A stretch of 64,000 nt of DNA from the NCBI RefSeq assembly GCF_000317535.1, contig NC_019757.1, forward strand, positions 5,049,501-5,113,500, read 5' to 3'. Shown here one piece after another: positions 8,729 through 17,758 of this stretch. Within the stretch, counting starts at the first letter, position 1. Each line of letters begins with the position of its first letter. The notes beneath the pieces were generated by a model, which did not search any database, had not been told where the DNA came from, and was given only the letters and a program-made list of their open reading frames with translations. This DNA is from Cylindrospermum stagnale PCC 7417. GTDB taxonomy: Bacteria > Cyanobacteriota > Cyanobacteriia > Cyanobacteriales > Nostocaceae. The position numbers were made by a program, and so were the translations under genes.

Positions 8729-9493
8729 TCAAAATTCAATATCCAAAAATTGAGAAATAAAATTGCTGTATTCATCCTTCATTGGTAATTCCAAATCTCG
8801 TCGAATGCGTCGCCGTAATGCAGACACATTTTCACCTGTCACAGGGTTAAATCCTAACTTTTCATACTCCTCCCAATAAAGTCCTACACCTCGTTTTTGC
8901 CAATTGGGAAGATCATTAAAATTAATTCCATGCTGAAATAACAACTCATTTTTATCAGCAACAGATAACCCTTTCATCATACTGGTTGCTTCACCTATAG
9001 TTTTACCATCTCGACGTAAACACCAGTAGCTGTGAGCATTCAAAGAATTTCTGTGTGCATCTTCATTTCGCCAGCGGAAATAATTTACCACTTCTGTTTT
9101 ATTAGGTAGTTGAGAAATGCGACAGTCAAAGCAACCAATATCACCTAACAGCAAAGAAAATTTGGCACTGGCTTCACCTGCTAAAACAGAATTAAGCTTT
9201 CTTAATTTTCGACCAAAAGAGTTTTCGTCTTGAGCAAAAAGTAGAGAAATTTCATCACTTTGAGTATAACCATAAATGATATTTAACCCACAATTCATCA
9301 AATGTTCAACCGTTGCCAGCATCATATCTCGAAAACGAATATCATAGGGAGAATCAAATTTATGTACTTCTTTTGTTAAGCGGGTAAAGCTACGTCCATC
9401 CAATCTAGCAACTATATAAATTCCAGGTAGCACACAATAATCGTGGGCTGTTTCAAATACCCGCATTCTGCTATCAAGTTCATCAAATTTCAC
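8729..9493 (-). CDS. Thg1-like 3'-5' nucleotidyltransferase (tRNA-His guanylyltransferase family)
   Basis: 254 residues from a GTG start at 9493. The start was chosen because a GAGGAA ribosome site (9506-9501) lies 7 nt upstream and the protein then opens VKFDELDSRMRVFE as in the family; the frame could be extended to a TTG at 9514, but without support. Family signatures are clear: YIVARLDGRSFTRLTKE (metal Asp at 32), YGYTQSDEISLLF (Asp80/Glu81) and RNEDAHRNSLNAHSYW. Thg1 enzymes add nucleotides to RNA 5' ends in the 3'-5' direction; bacterial Thg1-like proteins repair 5'-truncated tRNAs using the tRNA 3' strand as template. Bacterial tRNA-His normally encodes G-1, so repair is more likely than G-1 addition. 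The gene overlaps the upstream polynucleotide kinase by 11 bp, implying translational coupling and a shared substrate. Confidence 0.9.
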   Translation of the reverse strand: MKFDELDSRMRVFETAHDYCVLPGIYIVARLDGRSFTRLTKEVHKFDSPYDIRFRDMMLATVEHLMNCGLNIIYGYTQSDEISLLFAQDENSFGRKLRKLNSVLAGEASAKFSLLLGDIGCFDCRISQLPNKTEVVNYFRWRNEDAHRNSLNAHSYWCLRRDGKTIGEATSMMKGLSVADKNELLFQHGINFNDLPNWQKRGVGLYWEEYEKLGFNPVTGENVSALRRRIRRDLELPMKDEYSNFISQFLDIEF

Positions 9494-9932
9494 GCAGCCA
9501 TTCCTCAACAACAAAGGGTTTATTTAAATAATTTTTAACAGAGTAAATTGCATCAAAGCCTTCTTCCCAAGTTGGCGGAGTCATTTTTTTATAAGTTGCT
9601 AAAATTCCCGGTAGAGGAATAACTTGTTTAGGAGGTCTTTTTTGGTTTCGTTTTTTGCAATCTTCTAATTTTACATCAAAATAATAACCGATAACTCGAA
9701 AGTTATTAGCTTTAGCTAGAGGGATATAACGTTGTCTATCTTCTACAGTTGGGTTAGTATTATCAATAACAAAACGCTGTTTAGCTTCTAAACAAGCGTG
9801 AAAAATAATTTTTTCTCGATTACGGGTTTTAAGCATATCCAGATTAATGCGGATATGGGTATTAAAAAAGCAACTTTTAAAAAAAGTAGATTTACCCGCT
9901 CCTTGTATGCCGATAAAAATGATTGCTTCCAT
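9483..9932 (-). CDS. PNKP-like P-loop polynucleotide kinase
   Basis: 149 residues. The Walker A motif is GIQGAGKSTF near the N-terminus. Then come INLDMLKTRNREK, the strand-loop FVIDNTNPTVEDRQRYI, the arginine-rich lid DCKKRNQKRPPKQVIPLPG and the C-terminal PPTWEEGFDAIYSV. The order DNTNP...R..Y..A, IP, EGF..I is the one I know from the kinase domain of PNKP/T4 Pnk-type enzymes, which phosphorylate 5'-OH ends of nucleic acids. No phosphatase or ligase domain is present. The start is taken at the ATG giving MEAIIFIG; an ATG at 9941 is also possible and neither has a strong ribosome site. It lies 24 bp after the DUF928 gene and overlaps the Thg1-like gene, suggesting a kinase-polymerase RNA 5'-end repair pair. 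Substrate specificity is inferred. Confidence 0.8.
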   Translation of the reverse strand: MEAIIFIGIQGAGKSTFFKSCFFNTHIRINLDMLKTRNREKIIFHACLEAKQRFVIDNTNPTVEDRQRYIPLAKANNFRVIGYYFDVKLEDCKKRNQKRPPKQVIPLPGILATYKKMTPPTWEEGFDAIYSVKNYLNKPFVVEEWLREI

Positions 9933-9956
9933 GATAAACATCAATTTTCTTTCATA

Positions 9957-10733
9957 TCACTTTTCTAGAGTGCAACAAGAAATTATAGGTACTTGAGCTA
10001 TATCTTCTAAACCCTCTGCCTGCCAAAATTCTAACCATTCTTTGGCAAATTTTTTGTCATAATGAAGACGATGCCGTTCTCCGAGAAGTGATAGTACTGC
10101 TTCGTCCCAAAGACCAAAATTACGATAAGCAGGGTACATTCCAATTGGAGGTGCATTGATGAAAGAACCATAGAACAATCTTTTGAGTTCGATTCGTTTG
10201 ATAAATCCACCTACACTTGGGTTTGAACTCCAATCAAAATCATCACAAATAACTGTAAATCTCCACCGATACAGTTTATTAAGTTCAAGTAGAGATTCGG
10301 GTTCGTTGGGTGTAAGATTTTTAGTTCGTGGTAATTCTAATTTAACAATTCCTGGGTTGCCTGTGAGCTTAAATCTAGTTTGATAAACTTCTTTTTCCTG
10401 GTCATCTGTGAGGGATAATTCTGCTAAATGTTCTATATCAGACTGGGGGTAATTTGCTGGGATGTACACAAAAAAAGTCGCCCTAAGCTCATCTGTAAGT
10501 GCTATTTCTTGCTTTGGTACTAATGCTGTCATTTTCCCTTCTCGAATACATCTCATACCTGCTGTAACTGCGGGGCGTCTGAGTCGAATAATTTGCTGTT
10601 GTAAGGCTTTATCGGCGATAGCAGCAGGGCGTGTAAAGCTAGGAGAATTGAGTGTAGATTCTGCCAATGCTGGCAATGCTAATGATAATATATTGCTAAA
10701 ATAAAAGACTGTGAAAGCGAAGGAACGCCACAT
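9957..10733 (-). CDS. DUF928-family exported protein
   Basis: 258 residues starting MWRSFAFTVFYFSNILSLAL with a signal peptide cleaved near ALPALAES. The ATG at 10733 has a CAGGAG site 9 nt upstream; a TTG at 10757 is in frame but unsupported. The body has the DUF928 pattern: a GMRCIREGK turn, a predicted beta-rich middle (FFVYIPANYPQ, KLTGNPGIVKLELP), then YRWRFTVICDD and GFIKRIEL. DUF928 proteins are common in cyanobacteria, usually exported, with no known biochemical role. It precedes the kinase and Thg1-like genes by only 24 bp on the same strand, so it may share their transcript; a functional link is not evident. Confidence 0.8.
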   Translation of the reverse strand: MWRSFAFTVFYFSNILSLALPALAESTLNSPSFTRPAAIADKALQQQIIRLRRPAVTAGMRCIREGKMTALVPKQEIALTDELRATFFVYIPANYPQSDIEHLAELSLTDDQEKEVYQTRFKLTGNPGIVKLELPRTKNLTPNEPESLLELNKLYRWRFTVICDDFDWSSNPSVGGFIKRIELKRLFYGSFINAPPIGMYPAYRNFGLWDEAVLSLLGERHRLHYDKKFAKEWLEFWQAEGLEDIAQVPIISCCTLEK

Positions 10734-10794
10734 AAATTTAAACTCCTGTAGGGACAATTGATGAATTGTCCTTAATTATGTTTTAATCAATTGA

Positions 10795-11110
10795 AAACAT
10801 CTGCTAAGAGTTAAGAGATTTAAGAGGATGTTTGAAAAGTATCAAAATTGATCGAGATCCCCCCAACCCCCCTTTCCAAGGGGGGCAATAAACTCTTAAA
10901 GTCCCCCGGAAGGGGAGCCAGCGCGGGGAAAGGGGGTCTCCACGCCACATGCTTCTCCCAAGGGGAGACGCTGCGCGAACAAGTCGGCGGAGCCGCCCAA
11001 CGCAGTGGCTCCCCATGAGCGACTGGCGTGGATTTAGGGGGATCTACGAGTGTTATATTTATCACAAACTACTTTTCAAACATCTGCTAAGAGTTAAGAG
11101 AGTTAAGAGG
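10795..11110. repeat. MITE-like dispersed element with flanking direct repeats
   Basis: A 258-bp core (10827-11084) is bounded by inverted 15-mers GATGTTTGAAAAGTA and TACTTTTCAAACATC. It is flanked by 26-bp direct repeats starting TGCTAAGAGTTAAGAG (10802-10827 and 11085-11110, one mismatch). Inside are a C-run/G-run hairpin and a GC-rich segment (about 10910-11010). The left part recurs inverted at about 7505-7555. The rest of the 10758-11208 gap has no gene; reading frames inside the repeat have no protein character. Confidence 0.6.
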
Positions 11111-11208
11111 GCGGGGAGACCCCCTACAGAAAACTGTACCTTACTGATCTGAAAAACGTTTGTAGAGAGGTTCCGTGGAACGTCTCTACATTTTTTTCAC
11201 TCCTATGT

Positions 11209-14109
11209 CTACTGTGAATAAGCTGCCATTGGCAGACAAGAACAAACAAAATTTCTGTCACCAAAAGCGGCATCAATTCTGCCTACATTCGGCCAGAATT
11301 TAGATTCTCTTGTCCAAGATGCGGGATAGGCAGCTTGTTCACGAGAATAGGGATGAAGCCATTCTCCAGCGATGAGACTTTCGGCGGTGTGGGGTGCATT
11401 CTTCAAGAGATTATCTTGAATATCTGCTTTACCTGATTCAATTGCGGCGATTTCTTGGCGAATGGCAATTAAGGCATCGCAGAAACGATCTAATTCTTGT
11501 TTTGATTCGCTTTCTGTGGGTTCCACCATGATTGTACCGCCGACAGGCCAAGAGACAGTGGGGGCATGGAAACCGTAGTCTATGAGACGCTTGGCGACAT
11601 CATCAATTTCGATGCTGGCAGATTTTTTGAGGTCGCGCAAATCTAAAATACATTCATGGGCGACTAGACCATTTTTCCCTTGATATAAAACGGGATAATA
11701 AGACTCTAGTCTCTTGGCGATGTAGTTGGCGTTGAGAATTGCCACCTTAGTTGCATCCGTCAAACCATCTGCACCCATCATGGCGATGTACATCCAAGAA
11801 ATTACCAAGATGCTAGCACTACCCCAAGGCGCAGCAGCAACCGCCCCTATGCCTTGTGTACCAGTTATCTTGACAACAGGGTGTCCAGGAAGGAAGGGTA
11901 CAAGATGGGAAGCAACACCAATGGGCCCCATACCAGGGCCACCACCACCGTGGGGAATACAGAAGGTTTTGTGCAAGTTCAAATGACAGACATCTGCACC
12001 GATATCGCCAGGGCGACAAATTCCTACTTGGGCATTCATATTTGCCCCATCCATGTAAACTTGTCCGCCGTGGCTATGAACTACAGCACAGATTTCTTGA
12101 ATTGCTTCTTCAAAGACGCCGTGAGTTGAAGGATATGTCACCATCAAAGCAGCAAGTTCATGGCTGTGTTTTTCTGCTTTTGCCTTCAAGTCATTTAAAT
12201 CAACGTTACCTTGGGAGTCACAGGTAACTGCAACTACTTTCATGCCGCACATGACTGCACTGGCTGGGTTTGTTCCATGTGCCGACTGGGGAATTAAACA
12301 AACGTTGCGGTGTGCTTCTCCACGGCTGGCGTGATATTGATGAATTACCAAAAGTCCTGTGTATTCACCTTGAGAACCTGCATTTGGTTGCAGAGATATG
12401 CCGGAAAATCCGGTAATTTCTGCTAACCATGCCTCAAGTTGCTGGAAGAGGATTTGATAACCCCGTGTTTGGGATAAAGGTGCAAAGGGGTGAATTTTGC
12501 CAAATTCTGCCCAAGTTACGGGAATCATCTCAGATGTGGCGTTTAACTTCATGGTGCAAGATCCCAAGGGAATCATTGATGTAGTTAACGACAAATCTTT
12601 AGTTTCTAACTTGTGCAGATAACGCAATAACTCTGTTTCTGAGTGATAGCGGTTGAAGACGGGGTGAGTTAGGTAATTGCTTTGGCGGGAGGTTATTTGG
12701 TTGGGGGAAGCTAACTCTTCTATGGTGAAAGGTAGTTTATCAACACCGGCGAAAATTTGCCAAAGGTCAATTAAGTCTTCTGGGGTTGTGGTTTCATCCA
12801 GGGAAATGCCGATTGCGGTTGTATCAAAAATCCGCAGATTAATGTTTCGCGCGGTGGCAGATTGGAGAATTTCTTCTAGGTTGTGTGTTCCCAACTCTAC
12901 CCGCAGGGTATCAAAGTAAGATTCAGAACTGATGCTGTAACCTAGTTGTTTGAGTCCTGCTGCTAAAGTTGCAGTTAATTTGTGGATATTTTGCGCGATC
13001 GCATTTAATCCATCTGGCCCATGATAAACAGCATACATACTCGCCATCACTGCCAGCAACACTTGCGCCGTACAAATATTACTGGTGGCTTTATCTCGGC
13101 GGATGTGCTGTTCGCGGGTTTGCAAGGCGAGACGTAATGCAGGCTTACCGTTGACATCTTTAGAGACACCAACAATCCGCCCTGGAACTAGCCGTTTATA
13201 CTCTTCCTTGGTGGCAAAGTAGGCGGCGTGAGGTCCCCCAAAGCCCAAGGGAATCCCAAAGCGCTGTGTGCTGCCTACGGCAATATCAGCCCCAAATTCG
13301 CCGGGGGGTGTGAGTAGAGTTAAGCTTAAAGGATCTGCGGCTACAGTCACCAATGCACCCTGAGCATGAGACTTGTCGATAAAAGCGCGGTAGTCGTGAA
13401 TTGTGCCATCAGTGGCGGGATATTGGAGAATTGCCCCAAAAATCGGTTGTTCAAATTCAAATGTCTGATGATCACCGATAATGATCTTGATTCCTAAAGG
13501 TTTAGCCCGTGTTTGCAATACATCGATGGTTTGGGGATGGCATTCACGGGAGACAAAAAAGGCGATCGCTTTATTTTTGCACACACCATAGCTGAGACTC
13601 ATGGCTTCTGCCGCTGCTGTGGCTTCATCGAGTAAGGAAGCATTGGCAATTTCCAAACCCGTCAAATCAATAATCATCGTTTGGAAATTCAGCAGCGCTT
13701 CTAGTCGCCCTTGGGCAATTTCTGGCTGATAAGGAGTGTAAGCCGTATACCAGCCGGGGTTTTCGAGAATATTCCGCTGTATTACAGCCGGGGTGATACA
13801 GTCGTAATATCCCGTACCAATAAATGAGCGGCAAACCTGATTTTTGGCAGCTATTTGCTTTAACTTAGCCAGTGCAGCATACTCGCTTTGTGCCGATGGT
13901 AATTGTAACGATTGAGTTAGCCTGATTGCCTGGGGCACTGTTTGGTCAATCAGGGCATCAAGGCTAGAAAAACCCAATACATCAAGCATTTGCTGAATGT
14001 CATCGGAGTTTGGGCCGATGTGTCTTTGGGCAAAATTAGTTAAATTTTGACTTTTTTCGCCCGTCAATTGGCGATCGCTAGACTGAGTACGAGGGGCGTA
14101 ACCTACCAC
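11209..14109 (-). CDS. gcvP: Glycine dehydrogenase (decarboxylating), P-protein
   Basis: 966 residues, the usual size of the homodimeric P-protein. It decarboxylates glycine with PLP and passes the aminomethyl group to the lipoyl arm of GcvH; in cyanobacteria it also serves photorespiratory glycine turnover. It opens [18 protein letters not shown], holds the mid-region [16 protein letters not shown], and has the PLP-lysine segment [19 protein letters not shown] (Lys at about 714), all diagnostic. The start is a GTG at 14109 with GGAGAG 7 nt upstream. It is the last gene of the leftward gcvT-gcvH-gcvP set, 124 bp after gcvH. No intact glycine riboswitch was recognised in the upstream gaps. Confidence 0.97.
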   Translation of the reverse strand: MVGYAPRTQSSDRQLTGEKSQNLTNFAQRHIGPNSDDIQQMLDVLGFSSLDALIDQTVPQAIRLTQSLQLPSAQSEYAALAKLKQIAAKNQVCRSFIGTGYYDCITPAVIQRNILENPGWYTAYTPYQPEIAQGRLEALLNFQTMIIDLTGLEIANASLLDEATAAAEAMSLSYGVCKNKAIAFFVSRECHPQTIDVLQTRAKPLGIKIIIGDHQTFEFEQPIFGAILQYPATDGTIHDYRAFIDKSHAQGALVTVAADPLSLTLLTPPGEFGADIAVGSTQRFGIPLGFGGPHAAYFATKEEYKRLVPGRIVGVSKDVNGKPALRLALQTREQHIRRDKATSNICTAQVLLAVMASMYAVYHGPDGLNAIAQNIHKLTATLAAGLKQLGYSISSESYFDTLRVELGTHNLEEILQSATARNINLRIFDTTAIGISLDETTTPEDLIDLWQIFAGVDKLPFTIEELASPNQITSRQSNYLTHPVFNRYHSETELLRYLHKLETKDLSLTTSMIPLGSCTMKLNATSEMIPVTWAEFGKIHPFAPLSQTRGYQILFQQLEAWLAEITGFSGISLQPNAGSQGEYTGLLVIHQYHASRGEAHRNVCLIPQSAHGTNPASAVMCGMKVVAVTCDSQGNVDLNDLKAKAEKHSHELAALMVTYPSTHGVFEEAIQEICAVVHSHGGQVYMDGANMNAQVGICRPGDIGADVCHLNLHKTFCIPHGGGGPGMGPIGVASHLVPFLPGHPVVKITGTQGIGAVAAAPWGSASILVISWMYIAMMGADGLTDATKVAILNANYIAKRLESYYPVLYQGKNGLVAHECILDLRDLKKSASIEIDDVAKRLIDYGFHAPTVSWPVGGTIMVEPTESESKQELDRFCDALIAIRQEIAAIESGKADIQDNLLKNAPHTAESLIAGEWLHPYSREQAAYPASWTRESKFWPNVGRIDAAFGDRNFVCSCLPMAAYSQ

Positions 14110-14233
14110 AAATTGCTCTCCAGACGCTACTACTTAATATTTTGCAACAAATACTGAGAAACTACCTTAACCTCGGCCTTCAGGCAGGTTAAAGTAGTTT
14201 ATTAATTAATTCCCCTGGTATCCCTTGTCTCCC

Positions 14234-14620
14234 CTAATCGCCTTCTACCAGGGCGCTATACTCATCTGCTGTCATGGTATCTTCAATTTCTAAATCATCG
14301 AGGCGCACCTTCAGAAACCAGCCATCACGGTAGGGATCATCTCCTATATCTTCAGGAGAATCAATCAAGGGTTGATTGCGTTCTATAATTGTACCGCTCA
14401 CTGGTGAATTGAGTGTTTCCACTGCTTTCACTGATTCAATTGTGCCCAAACTATCCCCCTTGGCAACAGCGACACCAACTTCTAGCAGATCCAAAAATAC
14501 GATATCACCCATTTGATTAAGGGCATACTGCGTAACACCAATGGTAGCAATATCGTCATCTATCCGCACATATTCATGAGAATCTAAGTATCTCAAATCT
14601 TGAGGATATTCCAAAGACAT
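14234..14620 (-). CDS. gcvH: Glycine cleavage system H-protein
   Basis: 128 residues. Lipoyl carrier that shuttles the aminomethyl group between P-, T- and L-proteins. The lipoyl-lysine motif IESVKAVETLNSPVSG is intact (Lys65), the start MSLEYPQDLRYLDSHEYVR is typical, and the length is standard. The C-terminal YRDGWFLKVRL block is also canonical. It sits between gcvT and gcvP on the same strand with gaps of about 110-125 bp on either side, wide enough for internal promoters. The L-protein (lpd) is not in this window. Confidence 0.97.
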   Translation of the reverse strand: MSLEYPQDLRYLDSHEYVRIDDDIATIGVTQYALNQMGDIVFLDLLEVGVAVAKGDSLGTIESVKAVETLNSPVSGTIIERNQPLIDSPEDIGDDPYRDGWFLKVRLDDLEIEDTMTADEYSALVEGD

Positions 14621-14733
14621 AAACTATTCCCCTTACGAGTTAAAAAATGAGTTTACCAACCTGCCACATCTGGGAATGAACGTTGAGATTAAGTAACCCA
14701 CAACACATTATTCCTTAAAAACCTTGATAGTAA

Positions 14734-15870
14734 TCAATTGATGGCACGATTTTTTGAGCGATAAAAGGGGCGTTTAACCACAACTGTGGGGTAAGCTTTA
14801 CCGCGAATTTCCACGAATAGCTGCTGTCCCACGGTTGCTAGTTGAGTGGGAACGTAAGCTAAAGCTATGGGATAACCGAGTGTGGGCGATATAGTCCCGC
14901 TAGTAATTTCGCCGACAATTTCCCCTGCGGCTAACACTGGGTAGCCGTGACGGGCAATATTGCGCCCTTGGGTTTGTAACCCGACTAAACGGCGTTTTAC
15001 TCCATCGGCTTTTTGCTGTGCCAAAACTTCCCGGCCAATAAAATCACCTTTAGTATCCAGATGCACCAACCACCCCAAACCCGATTCTAAGGGGGTGGTG
15101 CTGTCGTCGATATCTTGTCCATAAAGTGCCATTGCGGCTTCAAGGCGGAGGGTATCTCTGGCACCAAGTCCACAAGGAGTAACACCGGCATCATCAAGAC
15201 ATTGCCATAATTCTATCGCCACTTCTGGATCTACCATCACTTCAAATCCATCTTCCCCGGTGTAACCTGTGCGGGCTAGGAAGGCTGGTTTACCCAAAAT
15301 TGTTGTTTCTAAATGACCGAAGGCTTTAACTGGTGTTAAGTCTGCTGATACTAAGGACTGGAGATGGCTTGTTGCTTTTGGCCCTTGGACGGCAATTAAG
15401 GCTTTTTCTGGCGAAAGGTCTTGAAATTGCACTGCATCGGGGTCAAGGTGTTGCCATAACCATGCTTTGTCTTTGGCGGTAGTTGAGGCATTGACAATGA
15501 TTACCGCTTTTTGGGTAGCGCTGCTGTCTGTACCTTGGTAATAGATAATGATGTCGTCAATAATTCCGGCTTGGGGATTTAAGAGTACGGTGTATTGAGC
15601 TTGACCGGGTTGTAAGCGGCTCAAGTCTGAGGGTACTAAACTTTGGAGTTGAGAAATCAGGTTTTTACCTTGGAGGGTAAATTTGCCCATGTGGGAAATA
15701 TCGAACATCCCGGCTGTATTTCTCACAGCTTCGTGTTCGCGGGAAATGCCGCTAAATTGCACGGGCATTTCCCAACCGCCAAAGCCGATAAAGCGTGCTT
15801 TGAGTTCTACACCCTTTTGATATAAAGGGGTTCGCGCCAGGGGTTGGGAGATATTTTCTTGATTAGCCAC
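14734..15870 (-). CDS. gcvT: Aminomethyltransferase, glycine cleavage T-protein
   Basis: 378 residues. Transfers the methylene unit from aminomethyl-GcvH to tetrahydrofolate, releasing ammonia. Diagnostic blocks are FGGWEMPVQFSGISREHEAV, GMFDISHMGKF, ARTGYTGEDGFEVMV (folate pocket Glu) and GLGARDTLRLEAAMALYGQD. The start is a GTG (reads as ANQENISQPLART after the initiator), consistent with homologues I recall. It is the first gene of the leftward gcv set and diverges from a GNAT gene; its start lies in the short region shared by both promoters, next to a HIP1-like GCGATCGC. Confidence 0.97.
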   Translation of the reverse strand: MANQENISQPLARTPLYQKGVELKARFIGFGGWEMPVQFSGISREHEAVRNTAGMFDISHMGKFTLQGKNLISQLQSLVPSDLSRLQPGQAQYTVLLNPQAGIIDDIIIYYQGTDSSATQKAVIIVNASTTAKDKAWLWQHLDPDAVQFQDLSPEKALIAVQGPKATSHLQSLVSADLTPVKAFGHLETTILGKPAFLARTGYTGEDGFEVMVDPEVAIELWQCLDDAGVTPCGLGARDTLRLEAAMALYGQDIDDSTTPLESGLGWLVHLDTKGDFIGREVLAQQKADGVKRRLVGLQTQGRNIARHGYPVLAAGEIVGEITSGTISPTLGYPIALAYVPTQLATVGQQLFVEIRGKAYPTVVVKRPFYRSKNRAIN

Positions 15871-15945
15871 AGGTATTTATGCGATCGCACCTCAACATCT
15901 ATCTATACTAGGAGATCGCTTCTAGTTTGGCAGGCAGGATGGATT

Positions 15946-16416
15946 GTGACGATTAACTACCGAGTGGCGGCGATCGCTGATCTGACGATTTTGCTAGAGT
16001 TGGTACAAGAGTTTCATCAACACGAACACCTATCATTCGATCAAAAAAGTGATGGTGATGCCCTAACAAATTTTTTAGCTGATCAATCTCTGGGGCAAGT
16101 CTGGCTAATTCAGCAAGACAGTGCGGTGATTGGTTATCTGATTTTAACTTTTGGTTATAGCCTGGAATTCCGGGGACGAGACGCCTTTATTGATGAATTT
16201 TACCTCCGCCCCCAGTATCGTCAACAAGGGGTGGGAATTAAATCCTTAGCATTTGCAGAAAATGCCTGCCGAGTTCTGGGAGTGCAAGCACTTCATCTAG
16301 AAGTTGATTTTAACAATCCCGATGCACAGCGGCTTTATAGCAGAGTTGGCTATCAACGTCATCAGCGCTTTCTCATGACTAAGCAGTTGGATAACCATTT
16401 TTCTGAACCAGAGTAG
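15946..16416 (+). CDS. GNAT-family N-acetyltransferase
   Basis: 156 residues from a GTG at 15946, opening TINYRVAAIADL after the initiator. An upstream ATG at 15844 would overlap gcvT and add residues without GNAT character, so the internal start is preferred. The acetyl-CoA binding motif A reads FYLRPQYRQQGVGIKSL (Q/RxxGxG/A type), followed by ALHLEVDFNNPDAQRLYSRVGY, the usual motif B with the catalytic-region Tyr. The substrate is unknown (small molecule or protein N-terminus/lysine). It diverges from gcvT, but a metabolic link is not suggested. Confidence 0.85.
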   Translation: MTINYRVAAIADLTILLELVQEFHQHEHLSFDQKSDGDALTNFLADQSLGQVWLIQQDSAVIGYLILTFGYSLEFRGRDAFIDEFYLRPQYRQQGVGIKSLAFAENACRVLGVQALHLEVDFNNPDAQRLYSRVGYQRHQRFLMTKQLDNHFSEPE

Positions 16417-16475
16417 CTCTCTCTTAAGGTTTAATGGTAGATGGTGCAATTGTTGAGATTTATTAAGAAGACGTT

Positions 16476-16973
16476 ATGAAGTATTGGCAAATACTAGCTA
16501 GCTTTGTCTTAGCTATGGTGCTTTTTTTGTTTCCCCTATCGGCACAAGCTGCCAGTTCTTCCAGTGTTATCCGTTCTGGTGGTAATGAGGAACTCAGTGG
16601 CAAGGATTACGCCGGTCAAAGTTTAATTAGGACTGAGTTTAGCAATGTCAATTTAGAGAATGCTAATTTTAGCGATGCTGACTTACGGGGCGTAGTGTTT
16701 AACGGTACCCTGTTGAAGGGGGTAAATCTGCATGGTGTCGATTTTAGTCAAGGCATTGCCTATCTGGTAAACTTCAAGGGCGCAGATTTCACTGATGCGG
16801 TATTCACAGATGCGATGATGTTGCGATCGCTTTTTGATGATGTCAATGTCACTGGCGCGGATTTCACCAATGCAGTTTTAGATATGCAGCAGGTGAAAAA
16901 ACTTTGTCTTAAAGCTAGTGGTGTGAATTCTCAGACTGGTGTGAATACTCGCGAGTCTTTAGGCTGTAAGTAG
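16476..16973 (+). CDS. Exported (probably lumenal) pentapeptide-repeat protein
   Basis: 165 residues. A clear signal peptide MKYWQILASFVLAMVLFLF ends near SAQA|AS. Residues about 48-130 are pentapeptide ladders (FSNVNLENANFSDADLRGV, GADFTDAVFTDAMML), then a C-terminal capping segment with two cysteines (KKLCLKASG and SLGCK) that could form a disulfide. This layout matches the thylakoid-lumen pentapeptide proteins of cyanobacteria and plants (TL15/TL17-like). The role is unknown. It is followed by a strong hairpin. Confidence 0.8.
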   Translation: MKYWQILASFVLAMVLFLFPLSAQAASSSSVIRSGGNEELSGKDYAGQSLIRTEFSNVNLENANFSDADLRGVVFNGTLLKGVNLHGVDFSQGIAYLVNFKGADFTDAVFTDAMMLRSLFDDVNVTGADFTNAVLDMQQVKKLCLKASGVNSQTGVNTRESLGCK

Positions 16974-17009
16974 AACCCCGCCCCTCAATCCCCGAACCAC
17001 CTCTCCCTA

Positions 17010-17031
17010 GCCCTCTCCTAAGAGGAGAGGG
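17010..17031. terminator. Hairpin between convergent genes
   Basis: CCCTCTCCT-AAG-AGGAGAGGG, a nine-pair stem with a three-base loop and no clear U-run. It lies between a rightward gene and a leftward pseudogene. The sequence type is a common cyanobacterial intergenic repeat, so a terminator role is only plausible. It also supplies the final codons of the toxin pseudogene. Confidence 0.4.
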
Positions 17032-17368
17032 GAAAGGAAAAACTTTTGTTGGAGGTTCGGGATAGATTACTAATAAACTTAATTACTATCTGATTCTCTA
17101 AATCTCGATATCCACTAACCACACGCACAATTACAATACTGTTTTCAAACAACTGATAAAAAATAATGTAACCATCCAAAGGAATTCCTCTGAGTGAAGG
17201 CTCAACATTGGCATAACTTCGCCCGATGTTTGGAAATTTAGCGAGATTTTGACACTTCTTATTAAACTCTCTAGTAAATCTTTCCCTCGCATCAATATTG
17301 CGATTTAGAAATTAATCTAAAATATCTTCTAAATCTTTACTTGCTTCTAAAGATAAAATGTAGCGCAT
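17018..17368 (-). pseudogene. ParE/RelE-type toxin, interrupted by a stop codon
   Basis: The translation begins MRYILSLEASKDLEDILD, then an in-frame TAA (17314-17312), then continues FLNRNIDARERFTREFNKKC, FPNIGRSYANVEPSLRGIPL, DGYIIFYQLFENSIVIVRVV and SGYRDLENQ. This is a typical ParE-like toxin (R-S-x...G-Y-x-I-x-Y...RV..G.RD). The ATG overlaps the antitoxin stop by one base (TAATG), the classic toxin-antitoxin layout. The codon 19 stop should abolish the toxin unless translation restarts. The natural 3' end seems to run into the hairpin repeat. A sequencing error at one base would also explain it. Confidence 0.75.
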
Positions 17369-17634
17369 TATTTCTGGCTTTCGCGTGCTTTAATAATTTT
17401 TTCCTGTAATCTTTCCATCACCGCTTCTCCATCAACTACCTCTCCTCGTTCAATTTGAGCAAGTCCAACAGTGACTTTTTGCCGTGATTCCTCCACCCAT
17501 TGCTGATAACCTATCTCCCACTCAGACAACAGCTTTAATGCTTTACGTATTACTTCATCAGCATCAGTATAGTTACCTGTAGCAATATGAGATTGGATCA
17601 ATTGCTGTGTTTCTGGTTTGAGTTGAATACTCAT
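17368..17634 (-). CDS. ParD-like antitoxin
   Basis: 88 residues from the ATG giving MSIQLKPETQQLIQSHIATG (a TTG at 17652 would add six residues). The ribbon-helix-helix N-terminus, then YTDADEVIRKALKLLSEWE and a C-terminal helical toxin-binding tail (VDGEAVMERLQEKIIKARES), are typical of the ParD/CC2985 family. It would repress its own promoter and neutralise the ParE-like toxin downstream. Since that toxin carries a nonsense codon, the antitoxin may now be an orphan that could protect against related plasmid- or chromosome-borne toxins. Confidence 0.82.
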   Translation of the reverse strand: MSIQLKPETQQLIQSHIATGNYTDADEVIRKALKLLSEWEIGYQQWVEESRQKVTVGLAQIERGEVVDGEAVMERLQEKIIKARESQK

Positions 17635-17758
17635 GATTTGTTCACCAACCAATTTACATTTCTAACTCTGTTCTAACAACAAAACCACATTTTCCGCAAT
17701 TCTCTCTTCTAATTAAGGGAATACCAAAAAATAAATTATCCAGTCATCATAGACTTGT

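Noticed and set aside
10804-11152. Short overlapping reading frames on both strands
   Set aside because: They lie entirely in the MITE-like repeat and read through C/G runs; no ribosome sites.
14110-14233. Glycine riboswitch upstream of gcvP or gcvT
   Set aside because: The gaps are short and I could not find the conserved glycine-aptamer core; a covariance search would be needed to exclude it fully.
15844-15945. Longer N-terminus for the acetyltransferase
   Set aside because: It would overlap gcvT, and the added residues do not fit the GNAT fold; the GTG at 15946 begins the domain directly.
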